This document shows, piece by piece, positions 37,449 to 47,175 of a stretch of 64,000 nucleotides of DNA. Location of the stretch: assembly GCF_947387555.1 (NCBI RefSeq), contig NZ_CANDNZ010000016.1, positions 62,001 to 126,000 of the forward strand. The letters run 5' to 3'. Position numbers and translations under genes: made by a program. The notes below the pieces were generated by a model that had not been told where the DNA came from, searched no databases, and was given only the letters and a program-made list of their open reading frames with translations. Origin of the DNA: Thalassomonas sp. RHCl1. GTDB lineage: Bacteria > Pseudomonadota > Gammaproteobacteria > Enterobacterales > Alteromonadaceae. The first letter of the stretch is position 1; the number at the start of each line of letters is the position of its first letter.

Positions 37449-39656
37449 TCAATAATTCCAGTTCTGAAAACGTTGATGCACCGCATTGCCGATATCTGTG
37501 CCTATGGTTTGCGAAGTATAGATCATCACTCCGTCACTGCTGGCTTTAGCCTGGTCCATCACATCACCGGTCGTGGTGGCATTAGGCGCCTCACAGCTGG
37601 TAGAGTGAGATGATGCATAAATCCCTGTCATCAGTAATTTATCTGTTGCTTTATTTGCCTGAGGCCATAACCAGTTTTTAAAGTCATTAAGTTCACCGGC
37701 ATAATTATCTTCGGTGCCGACACCATGCATGTTCCAGCTGCCGGATGAGCCTGCACACTCATCTTTGCTTTTTTCATTGCGGTAATAAAAAATAAAACCA
37801 TCAACATAATTTCGGCTATAGGCCTTGGTTTTTTGCTCCTGCGCAACATGGTTTTGCAGGATGTCGTAATAAGCCGTAGGTGTGAATAAGATATCCGGGT
37901 TTTCATGCCTTAAAGCCGAGAGCATTTGTCCCAGGTATTGTTCTGTAAACACATTGGGGTTATGGGAAAAATCGTCAACATTAATGGCGATGAGGTTAGG
38001 ATACTGCTTAGCCAGTTTCCCGAGTAAGGTGAACCAGGCGGTATAATCCAGGGGATTTATTTCATTAAAACCATAATCGCTGAAGCGGCTGAACAAAGCA
38101 GTTTCATCCCAGTCGGTTCTGCTTGAGTCAGCCGGAATCGAACCTTTATGCGGACCCAATTCGAGCATTTTTCTTGTCACGGTTTGTCCCCCTTGATCCA
38201 CATATTCATATTGATATGCCTGATTAGGGTTGATCAGGGTCACCATCACCTTAAGATCGGTGTTTTTAGTCTGTTCCAGAAATTCCACTAAGCTCAGATA
38301 TTCCCTTCCGCGAATGTTGCTTTGCCATGGGTTGCTGCCGTTGATATAAGCGTCGGAGAGTAGAAAGTTGTAAACCCGGTGAGAGGTATCTTCCATATAG
38401 GTTTGCAATAAGCCCGGGTCTAATTGTGTTCCGTTTGTTGTTGCCGTGCGTAAAAAGCCTTTTCCCTGGGCATAACTGCCCCAGATATAACCATTTTTTT
38501 GCACCCGGCTTATCTTTTGGCTAAAAAAGTCCTTATTGGCATAAACCACAATATCTCCGTCGTTTCCCGGGCTGGCGCTTCTAAAGGAAACAAGTTCATC
38601 GCGATCATTATTTAAAATGGCATTCCCCGCCTCAATGCCGTTCCAGGGATATAGGCTGTCGCTGGTATAATTGGCGCCGTAGAGCACGGAAACTACACCC
38701 TTGTCAAAACCGTAATAAATTAAATAGCTATGGCTGTTTTTAAACAGTACGAATTCTTCACCGTTGTCCGGGTTACCGTCAAATTCCCCGGATGCCACAT
38801 CCAGCCAGCTATAATGGTTGTCGCCGTAGGCATGGTTATAGGCGGCAATTTCATCAAAATCCCAATTGTTATCACTGTATATATCCCAGATCAGCACATC
38901 TTTCATGTCACCGACAGCTTGTCTTACCGCCAGTACTTCGTCCCTGCCGTCATTGTTATAATCGCCGGTTGACAGGCTGCGCCAATCATTTTCACTGGTA
39001 ACGGTACTGATATTTTTAGACGACTTTATTTTCAGGCTATTGGTAGCGGTGTCCGTTGCCAGCAAAATAAATTGCGACCAGGATTTTTTCGCCACCACCA
39101 GCTCATCCATGCCGTTGCCGTTAAAATCTCCTGCAGTAATATCAACCCAGGGATAATTACCACCGCCAATTTTTAAAGTGCTGACTTCAATTAACTGATT
39201 ATTCTGATATTGATAAACAATAATGTTGGGAGAGCTGCCATCGGTAGAGTTTCGTAAGATGGCGATCTCATCTTTACATAAGGCGCTATCTCCCTTGGCA
39301 AAACCGCATGAACTGCCTTCAGTTGCCAGGTTACCCGATGTTATTGCGATAAAATCTTGCTCCGGCAGATCCGCTAAGGTAAAACTGGTATTTTTACTTG
39401 CTTGACCTTCTTTATCGTCACTTAAATAAGTATGAGGAGAGCTGTTAATTTTTAATATTTTAGCTTCTTTATCGTAAAAGGCGTACTCATCAATACCGTC
39501 GCCATCAAAATCCCCCATCGCCATCGCATGACCGGTAAAGCCATCGCTAAAATCAGCTGATATAACCTGATCTAATCGGGAAACACCAGCCTGGCTGACA
39601 AGTGGCAAGGCCAGCAGCAGCGGGAGCAGCCGAGGTGAAAATAGTGTTTTTAACAT
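37449..39656 (-). CDS. Secreted FG-GAP-repeat protein with C-terminal hydrolase-like domain (735 aa)
   Basis: Start set at ATG 39656, 7 bases after AAGGAT, giving a clean signal peptide (LLPLLLALPLVSQA). The N-terminal half carries at least four Ca-binding FG-GAP/VCBS blades with motifs such as GDFDGDGIDEYAF (~47), GDFNGNGMDELVV (~180), GDYNNDGRDEVLA (~235) and GEFDGNPDNGEEFVLF (~290), forming a beta-propeller like integrin alpha heads. From ~400 to the end the sequence has alternating strand/helix character and conserved-looking acidic runs (IAINVDDFSHN, VDGFIFYYRNEK), suggesting a TIM-barrel glycoside-hydrolase-like domain, though I cannot name a family. It is preceded by no operon partner. 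Role is probably extracellular polymer binding or processing. Confidence 0.75.
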   Translation of the reverse strand: MLKTLFSPRLLPLLLALPLVSQAGVSRLDQVISADFSDGFTGHAMAMGDFDGDGIDEYAFYDKEAKILKINSSPHTYLSDDKEGQASKNTSFTLADLPEQDFIAITSGNLATEGSSCGFAKGDSALCKDEIAILRNSTDGSSPNIIVYQYQNNQLIEVSTLKIGGGNYPWVDITAGDFNGNGMDELVVAKKSWSQFILLATDTATNSLKIKSSKNISTVTSENDWRSLSTGDYNNDGRDEVLAVRQAVGDMKDVLIWDIYSDNNWDFDEIAAYNHAYGDNHYSWLDVASGEFDGNPDNGEEFVLFKNSHSYLIYYGFDKGVVSVLYGANYTSDSLYPWNGIEAGNAILNNDRDELVSFRSASPGNDGDIVVYANKDFFSQKISRVQKNGYIWGSYAQGKGFLRTATTNGTQLDPGLLQTYMEDTSHRVYNFLLSDAYINGSNPWQSNIRGREYLSLVEFLEQTKNTDLKVMVTLINPNQAYQYEYVDQGGQTVTRKMLELGPHKGSIPADSSRTDWDETALFSRFSDYGFNEINPLDYTAWFTLLGKLAKQYPNLIAINVDDFSHNPNVFTEQYLGQMLSALRHENPDILFTPTAYYDILQNHVAQEQKTKAYSRNYVDGFIFYYRNEKSKDECAGSSGSWNMHGVGTEDNYAGELNDFKNWLWPQANKATDKLLMTGIYASSHSTSCEAPNATTTGDVMDQAKASSDGVMIYTSQTIGTDIGNAVHQRFQNWNY

Positions 39657-39865
39657 AATGATCCTTATATAGTTTTTAATATCCACTACCCGAAAAATAA
39701 TCAGGCAACACCAAGCCTTATGTTAACACCATGTAAAAGAAGCACAAATAACATTCACCTGCCGGCATCTCTTTTCCGGTATTACAAGGCGCCAGGGCGT
39801 TATCTGCTAATATTCAAATGACTGAAATCAACAATGCGCCTTAGATAACAGGAAAACCGTTAGAT

Positions 39866-40405
39866 ATGAGCAAGAAATCGCAATATGAAAAGAAAATAAA
39901 AACCTTGTATAGCGATGCTTATAAATGCATAGATAAAAATTTCGTCAATGCGTTAGATGCCCTCCATATCCCCCATATCTATGGCAATATTATCACCGAG
40001 TTGCCTGAAAACGCGCCTCCCGATCTGATCAGCTACATCATCAAGTGCAGCCTCAAAGATTTACAACAATATGAACTAACCGGCATATACCTTATTAACG
40101 ACAACTTAGCCCCATCAAAACCAAGCTTTTTTATTGTTACCAGGCAAACCCTGCCAGAGTCATTAACCGACAAGGAACACTTATTAAATCAATGGCGCCG
40201 ACAAGCACAGCAATTGGCGCCAGCTCTTGATGTGATTTTTTGCGATGAAATGAATTACCTTGCCAGAAAAGATGTTTGCACCGGAGGCAGATGTGAAGCC
40301 GAGCTAAATACCGGGGAAAAATGCCCGGAAAGTCGTTGTATTTGCTTCCCTTACTTGGCACACCACGAGGGATTCCAATTATTGTTTATTGACGTGAATG
40401 ATTGA
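39866..40405 (+). CDS. Hypothetical Cys-rich protein (179 aa)
   Basis: I do not recognise this protein. It has no signal peptide or membrane segment. The first 130 residues are mixed helix/strand and unremarkable. The C-terminal third carries a cysteine cluster of the form C-x4-C-x9-C-x4-C-x-C (~137-160), which could bind zinc or an iron-sulfur cluster. An AGGAAAA site lies upstream at slightly long spacing. It is an isolated gene, convergent with the Mrp operon. Confidence 0.7.
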   Translation: MSKKSQYEKKIKTLYSDAYKCIDKNFVNALDALHIPHIYGNIITELPENAPPDLISYIIKCSLKDLQQYELTGIYLINDNLAPSKPSFFIVTRQTLPESLTDKEHLLNQWRRQAQQLAPALDVIFCDEMNYLARKDVCTGGRCEAELNTGEKCPESRCICFPYLAHHEGFQLLFIDVND

Positions 40406-40456
40406 TTTATTTACCATAAACCACGGAGCAGTCTGAAGTTCAACCGCTTCACTTCC

Positions 40457-42157
40457 TTAAAGGCCAATAAAACTTAGCCCTAAAGAGCATGCCAGTAAAA
40501 TGGCAATCCATAACGCCATATTGCCTACCGTTTGCGCACGCGCCAAAATGCCGCTCGGCCTGTGATATTTAGCTACCAGGGCTAACAGCTGTTTGAGTTT
40601 AGCGAGAAAGACTTGCCGGATATGCTGATCTGTTTGCCAAATTATATTGCTTAACTTTGACCAAACATTAGCCAGCAGACGCCGATAGAACCAATCGACA
40701 TCCAGGTTTACCGAAGGTAATTCTGGCGGATAAAGCCCCTTGAGATTTAACCAGAGAAAAGCCAGGGCAGCAAAACACAGCAGTTGCGTTTGTGCCAAGA
40801 CATGGGAGACATCATAAGGCTGGTACGCGCTAGTAAAGGGCAGTAGCTGATACAACAAATTCGGATAAATGCCGATTGCCAGGCATAAGGTGGCGGCAAT
40901 AACCATGGCCAGCAGCATATTATTTGGCGGATCCTGGCTACGGATACCGCTATCGTGGGCAAAAAAGGCAAAATAGGGGATCTTGATCCCGGCATGATGA
41001 AAGACCCCCGCCGATGCAAAAAGCAGCGCCAGCCAAATCCACTCGTGGCCCTGATTGAGCGCAGCAGTCATCACCATAGACTTGCTGACAAAACCGTTAA
41101 ACAAAGGAAAAGCGGAAATTGATGCCGCGCCGACCAGGCACAGCAAGGTGGTTTTCGGCATGGTTTTATACAAGCCCCCCAGTTCAGAGCCGTTGATACG
41201 TCCTGTCATCTGCAGCACCGCCCCCATAGACATAAACAACAGGCCTTTAAACAGCACATCATTAAAGGCATGGGCTACGGCGCCATTGAGGGCAAGTTCA
41301 GTGCCTATACCGATCCCCACCACCATAAAACCGAGTTGGTTGATCAAACTGTAGGCCAACACCTGGCGCAGGTCATTTTCAATCACCGCATAAAAGATAG
41401 GAAAACAGGTCATCACCGCGCCGATATAGATCAGGATCTCACTGCCGGGAAAGCCTCTGGCCAACCCATAAACCGCCACTTTAGTGGTAAAGGCGCTTAA
41501 AAAAACGGTACCGCTGGCAGTTGCATTCGGGTAGCCGTCAGTAAGCCAGGTGTGCAGCATAGGAAAAGCGCATTTGATACCGAAAGCGAAAAATATCAAC
41601 CAGGCGCCTGTACCCTGCAATGACATATAAGTAAAAGCTAAGCTGCCGTGCTCTTGCCAGTAAAAGAGCGTACCGAGCAAAAGCAACAAACCTGAGATGA
41701 CCTGATAAGCCAGGTAGCGTAATCCGCTGGCATATGAATCGGCACTGCGCCGCGCCCAGATAAGAAAAACAGAAGAAAGCGCCATCATTTCCCAAAAAAT
41801 AAACAGGGACAATAAATCACCGGAAAAGACCGCTCCCAGCGCCGCTGCGGTATAAAGCAAACAGGCAAGCTGCTGCACCTTATCACGCACATGCAGCGCA
41901 TAAACAATGCAGAAAAAAGAGGCAAGATGAAAAAGATAGCCAAAAAAGGTGCTGAGCTTATCAACTCTTAACGGCATCAGCTGCAAGTCGACTAAAGTAA
42001 CTTGCCAGAGCAGGCCTTGCTCGAGTTGCCATAAATTTAGCGCCCCCCACAATGGAGCCGCTAACATTAACACAGTTACCAAGGGCCCCCTGCTAAAAAA
42101 AACAAACAAGGCTATGATCATAAAAGGCATAAACGGAGGAAGTTCAGGGAGCCACAT
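40457..42157 (-). CDS. Mrp antiporter, third NuoL/M/N-like (MrpD-type) subunit (566 aa)
   Basis: Start set at ATG 42157, directly after a strong AGGAGGAAAAG site, rather than the longer in-frame extension. The protein is almost wholly hydrophobic with about 14 membrane spans and belongs to the proton-translocating family shared by complex I NuoL/M/N and Mrp MrpA/D. A conserved lysine/histidine core is visible in AFTTKVAVYGLARGFPG and AHAFNDVLFKGLLFMSMG, and FGIKCAFPMLHTWLTDGYP matches the conserved half-channel helix. The C-terminal extension (~480-566) adds a soluble segment and one more span. It closes the operon and overlaps the small membrane-protein gene by 14 bp. Confidence 0.9.
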   Translation of the reverse strand: MWLPELPPFMPFMIIALFVFFSRGPLVTVLMLAAPLWGALNLWQLEQGLLWQVTLVDLQLMPLRVDKLSTFFGYLFHLASFFCIVYALHVRDKVQQLACLLYTAAALGAVFSGDLLSLFIFWEMMALSSVFLIWARRSADSYASGLRYLAYQVISGLLLLLGTLFYWQEHGSLAFTYMSLQGTGAWLIFFAFGIKCAFPMLHTWLTDGYPNATASGTVFLSAFTTKVAVYGLARGFPGSEILIYIGAVMTCFPIFYAVIENDLRQVLAYSLINQLGFMVVGIGIGTELALNGAVAHAFNDVLFKGLLFMSMGAVLQMTGRINGSELGGLYKTMPKTTLLCLVGAASISAFPLFNGFVSKSMVMTAALNQGHEWIWLALLFASAGVFHHAGIKIPYFAFFAHDSGIRSQDPPNNMLLAMVIAATLCLAIGIYPNLLYQLLPFTSAYQPYDVSHVLAQTQLLCFAALAFLWLNLKGLYPPELPSVNLDVDWFYRRLLANVWSKLSNIIWQTDQHIRQVFLAKLKQLLALVAKYHRPSGILARAQTVGNMALWIAILLACSLGLSFIGL

Positions 42158-42491
42158 CTTTTCCTCCTGCCTTACCCGTTTGCTCCGGGTTTGTCTCATC
42201 ACCTTGCTTTTCTTTGAGGTAATAATCCGGCGGACGTTTTAAAAATATCCGCATCCACTTGGCAACGATCACCAATAACACACAACCGATAAAACCGTAA
42301 AACGCATAAAAACCCGGTATATGCTCCCAGGGATGACTGCTATGGCGATGCAAAACAAAGTCCAGGGCAAATAGAAGTATACAAATGCCAGCTAGCAAAC
42401 CAATCACCCGCCTGACATTTTCCGGCTTATCAAAAAGGTACTTTTTCTCTTGCGCCCCGACCTTTGACGGCATAGCTTTTTTCTGTGTCAT
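42144..42491 (-). CDS. Small two-span membrane protein of the Mrp operon (115 aa)
   Basis: Two hydrophobic segments (~residues 28-46 and 64-82) are flanked by charged cytoplasmic ends (KKAMPSKVGAQEKKYLF; C-terminal KEKQGDETNPEQ). I do not recognise a named family. It sits between two MrpD-like genes, overlapping the upstream one by ATGA and the downstream one by 14 bp, so it is probably an accessory subunit of this antiporter type. Confidence 0.8.
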   Translation of the reverse strand: MTQKKAMPSKVGAQEKKYLFDKPENVRRVIGLLAGICILLFALDFVLHRHSSHPWEHIPGFYAFYGFIGCVLLVIVAKWMRIFLKRPPDYYLKEKQGDETNPEQTGKAGGKDVAP

Positions 42492-43999
42492 CTTACCTCT
42501 CCTCCTTGCGTGGTAGTGACAGCAGCAGCCAGGTCAAACAGCGGTTGTGGGAATAAGAACAACAGCAAACACGCCAGGGTTGAAATACCTATGGCGATTA
42601 AAACCGGTAAAGGCGCTTCCTGGCGCACCGAACTTCTGGGGCCGGGTTCACTACCCGGGAAAAAAGCGCGCACCGGGATCGCCAATAAATAAAAAATACT
42701 CATCAAGGAGCTCAAACATAATACCAGCAGTAGCAACCATTGCTGAGCATCTAACACCCCCTGCAATAAAAACCATTTACTCCATACACCCGCTGTCGGC
42801 GGGAGACCGATAATGGCCAAACTGGCAATAAAAAAGGCGACCATGGTAAAAGGCATCTGCCGGCCAAGGCCCGCCATCTGACTGATTTGCTTTTTTCCGG
42901 TTCTTATCACAATGGCTCCGGCGCAAAAAAACAAGGTAATTTTACCAAAGGCATGAATGACCATATGCATGCCCCCGGCAATAACACCGGCATTATTGGC
43001 CAGCAGTGCTGCTATGGTGACATAGCCCAGCTGGCTGATGGTTGAATAAGCCAGGCGCTTTTTAAGGTTATCCTGGCGCATCGCCACCAATGAGGCCAGA
43101 AAAACAGACGCACCGGCCAGATAGAGCAGCGCCTGGCTACTGACCAGGTCCGGCATTAATTCCAATCCAAAAATATAGCTGCACACTTTTAATATGGTAA
43201 AGACACCGCCTTTTACCACAGCCACCGCATGTAACAGCGCACTGACCGGGGTAGGGGCGACCATGGCCGCCGGCAACCAGCGGTGAAAGGGCACAACAGC
43301 TGCTTTACCTATGCCCAAAATAAACAACACCAGAAGCACAGCACAAGTGCCGGGGGCAGCCTGGTGGCCAAAGATACCTCCCGGGGCAAAATCCAGGGTT
43401 CCGGCAACTAACCAGGTACCCATAATGGCGAGCATAAAAAAGATAAACGAGGTTGAAAGTAATAGCGCCAGATAAGTACGTCCGCCACTTTTAGCCTTAT
43501 CATCACCTGCATGGGTGACCAGGGGATAGGTCGACAAGGTTAACAATTCATAAAAAACGAACAGGGTAAAAAGGTTGGCAGCAAAGGCTATGCCCATCAC
43601 GGTGGCAATAGCGATGGCAAAAAACTGATAAAACCGGGTTTGTCCTGATTCTCTCAGCCCTCTCATATAACCTATCGAATAAATACTGGTCACCAGCCAT
43701 AAAAAACTCGCCATTAACGCAAATAACAAAGCCAAAGGTTCGGTAGTAAAACTTAACTCCAGCCCGGGAATAACTTCAAACCAGACAAGCTTTAACTCAA
43801 ACCCCAGGCTGAGATTACGGTACAGGCTATAGCTAAGCAGCACCAGCATAGCGCTGGTGACCAGGGAAATGGCTTCGCGGACGTTGGGACGCTTATGTGC
43901 CAGGCGAATGGCCAAAGTAGCGGCTAAAGGCAATAAAATGGTGAGTTGCAGCTGCCATTCATTACTGATAAAGGCCGATAATACATTGCCTGTTATCAT
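42488..43999 (-). CDS. Mrp antiporter, second MrpD/NuoM-like subunit (503 aa)
   Basis: Polytopic proton-pumping subunit with about 14 spans. Conserved features: FVFYELLTLSTYPLVTHAGD (the glutamate of the ion-transfer path), GIGKAAVVPFHRWLPAAMVAPTPVSALLHAVAVVKGGV (conserved Lys and His residues) and AYSTISQLGYV. This is the complex I NuoM / MrpA-N-terminal type. It overlaps the upstream MrpD gene and the downstream small membrane-protein gene by ATGA on each side. Confidence 0.92.
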   Translation of the reverse strand: MITGNVLSAFISNEWQLQLTILLPLAATLAIRLAHKRPNVREAISLVTSAMLVLLSYSLYRNLSLGFELKLVWFEVIPGLELSFTTEPLALLFALMASFLWLVTSIYSIGYMRGLRESGQTRFYQFFAIAIATVMGIAFAANLFTLFVFYELLTLSTYPLVTHAGDDKAKSGGRTYLALLLSTSFIFFMLAIMGTWLVAGTLDFAPGGIFGHQAAPGTCAVLLVLFILGIGKAAVVPFHRWLPAAMVAPTPVSALLHAVAVVKGGVFTILKVCSYIFGLELMPDLVSSQALLYLAGASVFLASLVAMRQDNLKKRLAYSTISQLGYVTIAALLANNAGVIAGGMHMVIHAFGKITLFFCAGAIVIRTGKKQISQMAGLGRQMPFTMVAFFIASLAIIGLPPTAGVWSKWFLLQGVLDAQQWLLLLVLCLSSLMSIFYLLAIPVRAFFPGSEPGPRSSVRQEAPLPVLIAIGISTLACLLLFLFPQPLFDLAAAVTTTQGGEVR

Positions 44000-45474
44000 G
44001 GCGCACCTCCAAGTAAAGCTTGCGCCGTTAATTCTGTTACCGCTATGGTGAAACTGGCATCACAGCCAAAATACAGGTTAGCCAACACCAGGATCCAGGT
44101 GGGCAGCAATAAGCGTAACGGCGCCTCTTTAATCTGGTTATGCCCGGCTTTAGCCGGGGAAAAGTAAGCCGTTTCTACGATGCGCCAGACATAAACCACG
44201 GCCAATAGCGAGCCAAGTAGAATAAAGATAGCCAGCGGCCACCAACCGTTTTCCAAAGCGGCACGTAAAAGATACCATTTACTGATAAAGCCAACGGTGA
44301 GCGGAAGGCCAATTAAACTTAAACCGCCGATCACTATCGCTGCCATCGTCCAGGGCATACGTTTACCCAGACCGGCAAATTGCGTTAACTCGACGCTGCC
44401 CAGCCGGTACATGACTCCGGCCAAAGCTAAAAAAAGCGCCCCTTTCATCAAAGCATGATTGAAAAGATGTAATAAGGTCGCGATCAAACCATTGGTACTG
44501 TTCATGGCAAGTGCCAACATCATGTAGGCAATTTGCGCGACACTGGAATAAGCAAAGAGTTGTTTGACATTTTGCTGGTAGATGGCCATCACTGAAGCAG
44601 TCAAAACACCGGCAATACCGAGCACAGATAAAATTTCCTGAAGGGGCAGGGTAGTAAAAGAAAACTCCCCGCCAAAAACAGTAAATATAAAACGCAGCAA
44701 AATATAAATCGCCACTTTAGTAGCCGTTGCCGCAAGCAGCGCGCTGACCACAGAAGGCGCATAGGCATAGGCATTTGGCAGCCACCAGTGCAGTGGAAAC
44801 AATGCTAGTTTCAGGCAAACCCCAAGGATAAGAAAAGAAAAGGCGGTCACCACAGTTCGGGATTCTTCTACTTGGGGCAAACGCTCGGACAAATCAAACA
44901 TGTTCAGGGTACCGGTAACCATATACATCAGGCCAATGCCGATCAAAATAAAACTGGCTCCCAGGGTACCCACCAGTAAATAACGAAACGCCGCGGTTAA
45001 CGCCTGGCGTTTTTGCCCCAGAGCGATCAAGGTGTAAGAGGAGAGTGCAGAAATCTCTAAAAAAACAAATAAGTTAAAAGCATCGCCGGTGGCAATTATG
45101 CCCAACATACCCGCCAGGCATAATAAAAAAACGACGTAAAATAACTTGTGCTTATTTTCATTTAATTCAGCGGTAATACTGGCATGGGCGGTCAGCAAAA
45201 TAATGCTGGTAATACTGGATACGATCAACAGCAGGTAGGCATTAAGCAGATCTATCCGATACTCAATGCCAAAGGGAGCACTCCAGCCGCCAAGGCTGTA
45301 GTGGATAGTGCCGCTTTCTTGCACTTGCTGCAGTAAAACCAAGCTGATGACAAAGGTCATTGCGCTTGCCAGCAAGGCAAAAAACCATAGCAATTTGCTG
45401 CGGCCAACCAGCAGGCAACAGGGGGCCGCCAGCAACGGCACAATGACCTGTAAAATAGGTAATTGTGCGATCAC
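43996..45474 (-). CDS. mrpD: Mrp antiporter subunit D (492 aa)
   Basis: NuoN/MrpD-like subunit immediately after MrpC. Diagnostic segments: FLEISALSSYTLIALG (conserved Glu), KLALFPLHWWLPNAYAYAPSVVSALLAATATKV (conserved Lys/His) and FAYSSVAQIAYM. About 14 membrane spans. It begins with GTG at 45474, overlapping the MrpC stop (GTGA), with GGATGAAGAG upstream. Confidence 0.93.
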   Translation of the reverse strand: MIAQLPILQVIVPLLAAPCCLLVGRSKLLWFFALLASAMTFVISLVLLQQVQESGTIHYSLGGWSAPFGIEYRIDLLNAYLLLIVSSITSIILLTAHASITAELNENKHKLFYVVFLLCLAGMLGIIATGDAFNLFVFLEISALSSYTLIALGQKRQALTAAFRYLLVGTLGASFILIGIGLMYMVTGTLNMFDLSERLPQVEESRTVVTAFSFLILGVCLKLALFPLHWWLPNAYAYAPSVVSALLAATATKVAIYILLRFIFTVFGGEFSFTTLPLQEILSVLGIAGVLTASVMAIYQQNVKQLFAYSSVAQIAYMMLALAMNSTNGLIATLLHLFNHALMKGALFLALAGVMYRLGSVELTQFAGLGKRMPWTMAAIVIGGLSLIGLPLTVGFISKWYLLRAALENGWWPLAIFILLGSLLAVVYVWRIVETAYFSPAKAGHNQIKEAPLRLLLPTWILVLANLYFGCDASFTIAVTELTAQALLGGAP

Positions 45475-45824
45475 GGCTCTTCATCCATAGCCTGTATTTC
45501 GTCTTCTTCAATCGTACCGTAGGCTTGTTTAATGCGGATCACTAAAGCAAGCGCAAGGGCTGTTGTGGAAATGCCGACGACTATGGCGGTTAAGATCAAC
45601 ACATGGGGCAGGGGGTTGGAATAAAGTTCAACTCCCTGTTGGATAATAGGTGCGATTGCCCCGGTAACTTTGGCCATGCTGATGTAAAAAATATAAAGGG
45701 AAGTCTGGAAAATGCTCAGGCCGATAATTTTTTTTACGAAGTTACCGTGGGCGATCAAGATATATAAGCCGGTCATCATCAGCAACATCACCACCCAGTA
45801 ATTAAAGAGCTCAAAAAAATTCAT
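45471..45824 (-). CDS. mrpC: Mrp antiporter subunit C, NuoK-like (117 aa)
   Basis: Three-span protein of the NuoK/MrpC type (spans ~8-28, 33-53, 72-95), with HVLILTAIVVGISTTALALALVIRI matching the conserved third helix region. The C-terminal tail is acidic (EEDEIQAMDEEP). The start overlaps the MrpB-type stop by ATGA and lies after GGAGGT. Confidence 0.92.
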   Translation of the reverse strand: MNFFELFNYWVVMLLMMTGLYILIAHGNFVKKIIGLSIFQTSLYIFYISMAKVTGAIAPIIQQGVELYSNPLPHVLILTAIVVGISTTALALALVIRIKQAYGTIEEDEIQAMDEEP

Positions 45825-46786
45825 TGCTGACCTCCCCGATCTGCCATGCGTCCGGTAAAGGTCATAAAAATCAATATAATGGTCGCCGCCACGGTAATAC
45901 CCACCCCGATCTCAACCACAAAAATGCCCAGGTGCTGGGCCTGCACGGGATCGGATGACAACATATTGTAATCGAGAAAATTTTCGCCAAACAAAAGCGA
46001 AAGCAGACCGACACTGCCGAAAATCAACACCCCCAGCGCCGACAAAAATTCCAGCCAGGCAAGACTGATGGTTTTTTGGGTTGCCCTGAGTCCGAAAATC
46101 ATGACATAGAGGATGATCACCGAAGCGAAAATCACCCCCGCCTGGAAGCCGCCGCCGGGGCCAAAATCCGCATGAAACTGTACATATAAGGCGAATAATA
46201 AAATCAGGGGAATAAGCATCTTGGAGACAATGCGTAAGATAGCATGTTGCTTCATCGGCACCGGTTGCTTGCTTGTTACCCGTTTGCTTTTACCCTCGCT
46301 GTCCTTGGCTGGTGATGTTGCTCCCCTTAATAACACCAATACTCCCATACCGGCGGTAAAAATAACGATCAGCTCTCCCAGGGTATCATAGCCCCGGTAG
46401 CTGGCTAATACGCTGGTCACGATATTGATAATGCCGGTTTCACCGAGCGATTGGGTAATATAGTGCGTTGCTATGTGCTGATGCGCAGGGGCGTAAGCCG
46501 AGCCAAAAGGAGGCATTTGCAAGGTGCCGTAAATCAATAAACTTGCTGTTATAGCTACAGAGAAAACTGCCAATAGCGGCTTATGACGCTGCTTTTTTTC
46601 AAAACGCCCCGTTAGGGTTAATGCCGAAAGCAATAATAAAGTCGAAATGCCGATCCCCACCGCCGCCTCGGTGAAAGCAACATCGACCGCGTCCATCACC
46701 ATAAAAAAACTGGCACATAAAAACCCATAAATGCTTAATAACATCACGATCGCGAACAAGTCGTGCATGCGGACAATGGCAAACAC
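45821..46786 (-). CDS. mrpB: Mrp antiporter MrpA C-terminal/MrpB fusion subunit (321 aa or slightly longer)
   Basis: Two units are fused. The first (~1-150) is the DUF4040-like domain normally at the C-terminus of MrpA, with AVDVAFTEAAVGIGISTLLLL and later DTLGELIVIFTAGMGVLVLLRG. The second (~175-321) is MrpB itself, with FHADFGPGGGFQAGVIFASVIILY. Annotated here from GTG 46786, but the same frame encodes a hydrophobic extension back to near 46822 (VLLCFLLLTVFAIV), as homologous proteins have, so translation may begin further upstream at a rare codon. Follows MrpG and overlaps MrpC by 4 bp. No full-length MrpA is present in the operon. Confidence 0.85.
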   Translation of the reverse strand: MFAIVRMHDLFAIVMLLSIYGFLCASFFMVMDAVDVAFTEAAVGIGISTLLLLSALTLTGRFEKKQRHKPLLAVFSVAITASLLIYGTLQMPPFGSAYAPAHQHIATHYITQSLGETGIINIVTSVLASYRGYDTLGELIVIFTAGMGVLVLLRGATSPAKDSEGKSKRVTSKQPVPMKQHAILRIVSKMLIPLILLFALYVQFHADFGPGGGFQAGVIFASVIILYVMIFGLRATQKTISLAWLEFLSALGVLIFGSVGLLSLLFGENFLDYNMLSSDPVQAQHLGIFVVEIGVGITVAATIILIFMTFTGRMADRGGQQ

Positions 46787-46821
46787 AGTAAGCAGTAAAA
46801 AGCATAATAAAACAATATGGA

Positions 46822-47175
46822 TTAATGATTCGATGAGGCTTCTCCGTTATTGCTTGCTGCCGTGCCCGCTGTTTTGGTTAATTTGGCCGCCAGGCCTTCC
46901 TGTTTGGCGGCATTTGCCAGACTGTAAGTGATGGTCGGTCCGGTAAGCAGGATAAAGACCAAGATCAGGATTAATTTGGTCAAACTGATATCCCAGCCGC
47001 TTTGCAGCATTAAACCCACTAAAATAAAGGCTGTACCCAGGCTATCGGTAATGCCCGTTGCATGCATACGGCTATAAAAGTCAGGAAAACGGAAAAGACC
47101 AATGCCGACAATCAGGTTACAAAGGCTGCCGAGCAATAAACAAATAAAGCTCAGGGTATTAAAAATCTCTGTCAT
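46822..47175 (-). CDS. mrpG: Mrp antiporter subunit G (117 aa)
   Basis: Three-span MrpG/MnhG-family protein. The signature GIGLFRFPDFYSRMHATGITDSLGTAFILVG (in part, ~24-55) is diagnostic. Spans lie at ~8-28, 43-60 and 64-85. The C-terminus is hydrophilic. The start overlaps MrpF by ATGA. Confidence 0.93.
   Translation of the reverse strand: MTEIFNTLSFICLLLGSLCNLIVGIGLFRFPDFYSRMHATGITDSLGTAFILVGLMLQSGWDISLTKLILILVFILLTGPTITYSLANAAKQEGLAAKLTKTAGTAASNNGEASSNH

Noticed and set aside
40137-40361. Minus-strand ORF within the Cys-rich orphan
   Set aside because: Shadow of the plus-strand gene, which has a better start and a patterned Cys cluster.
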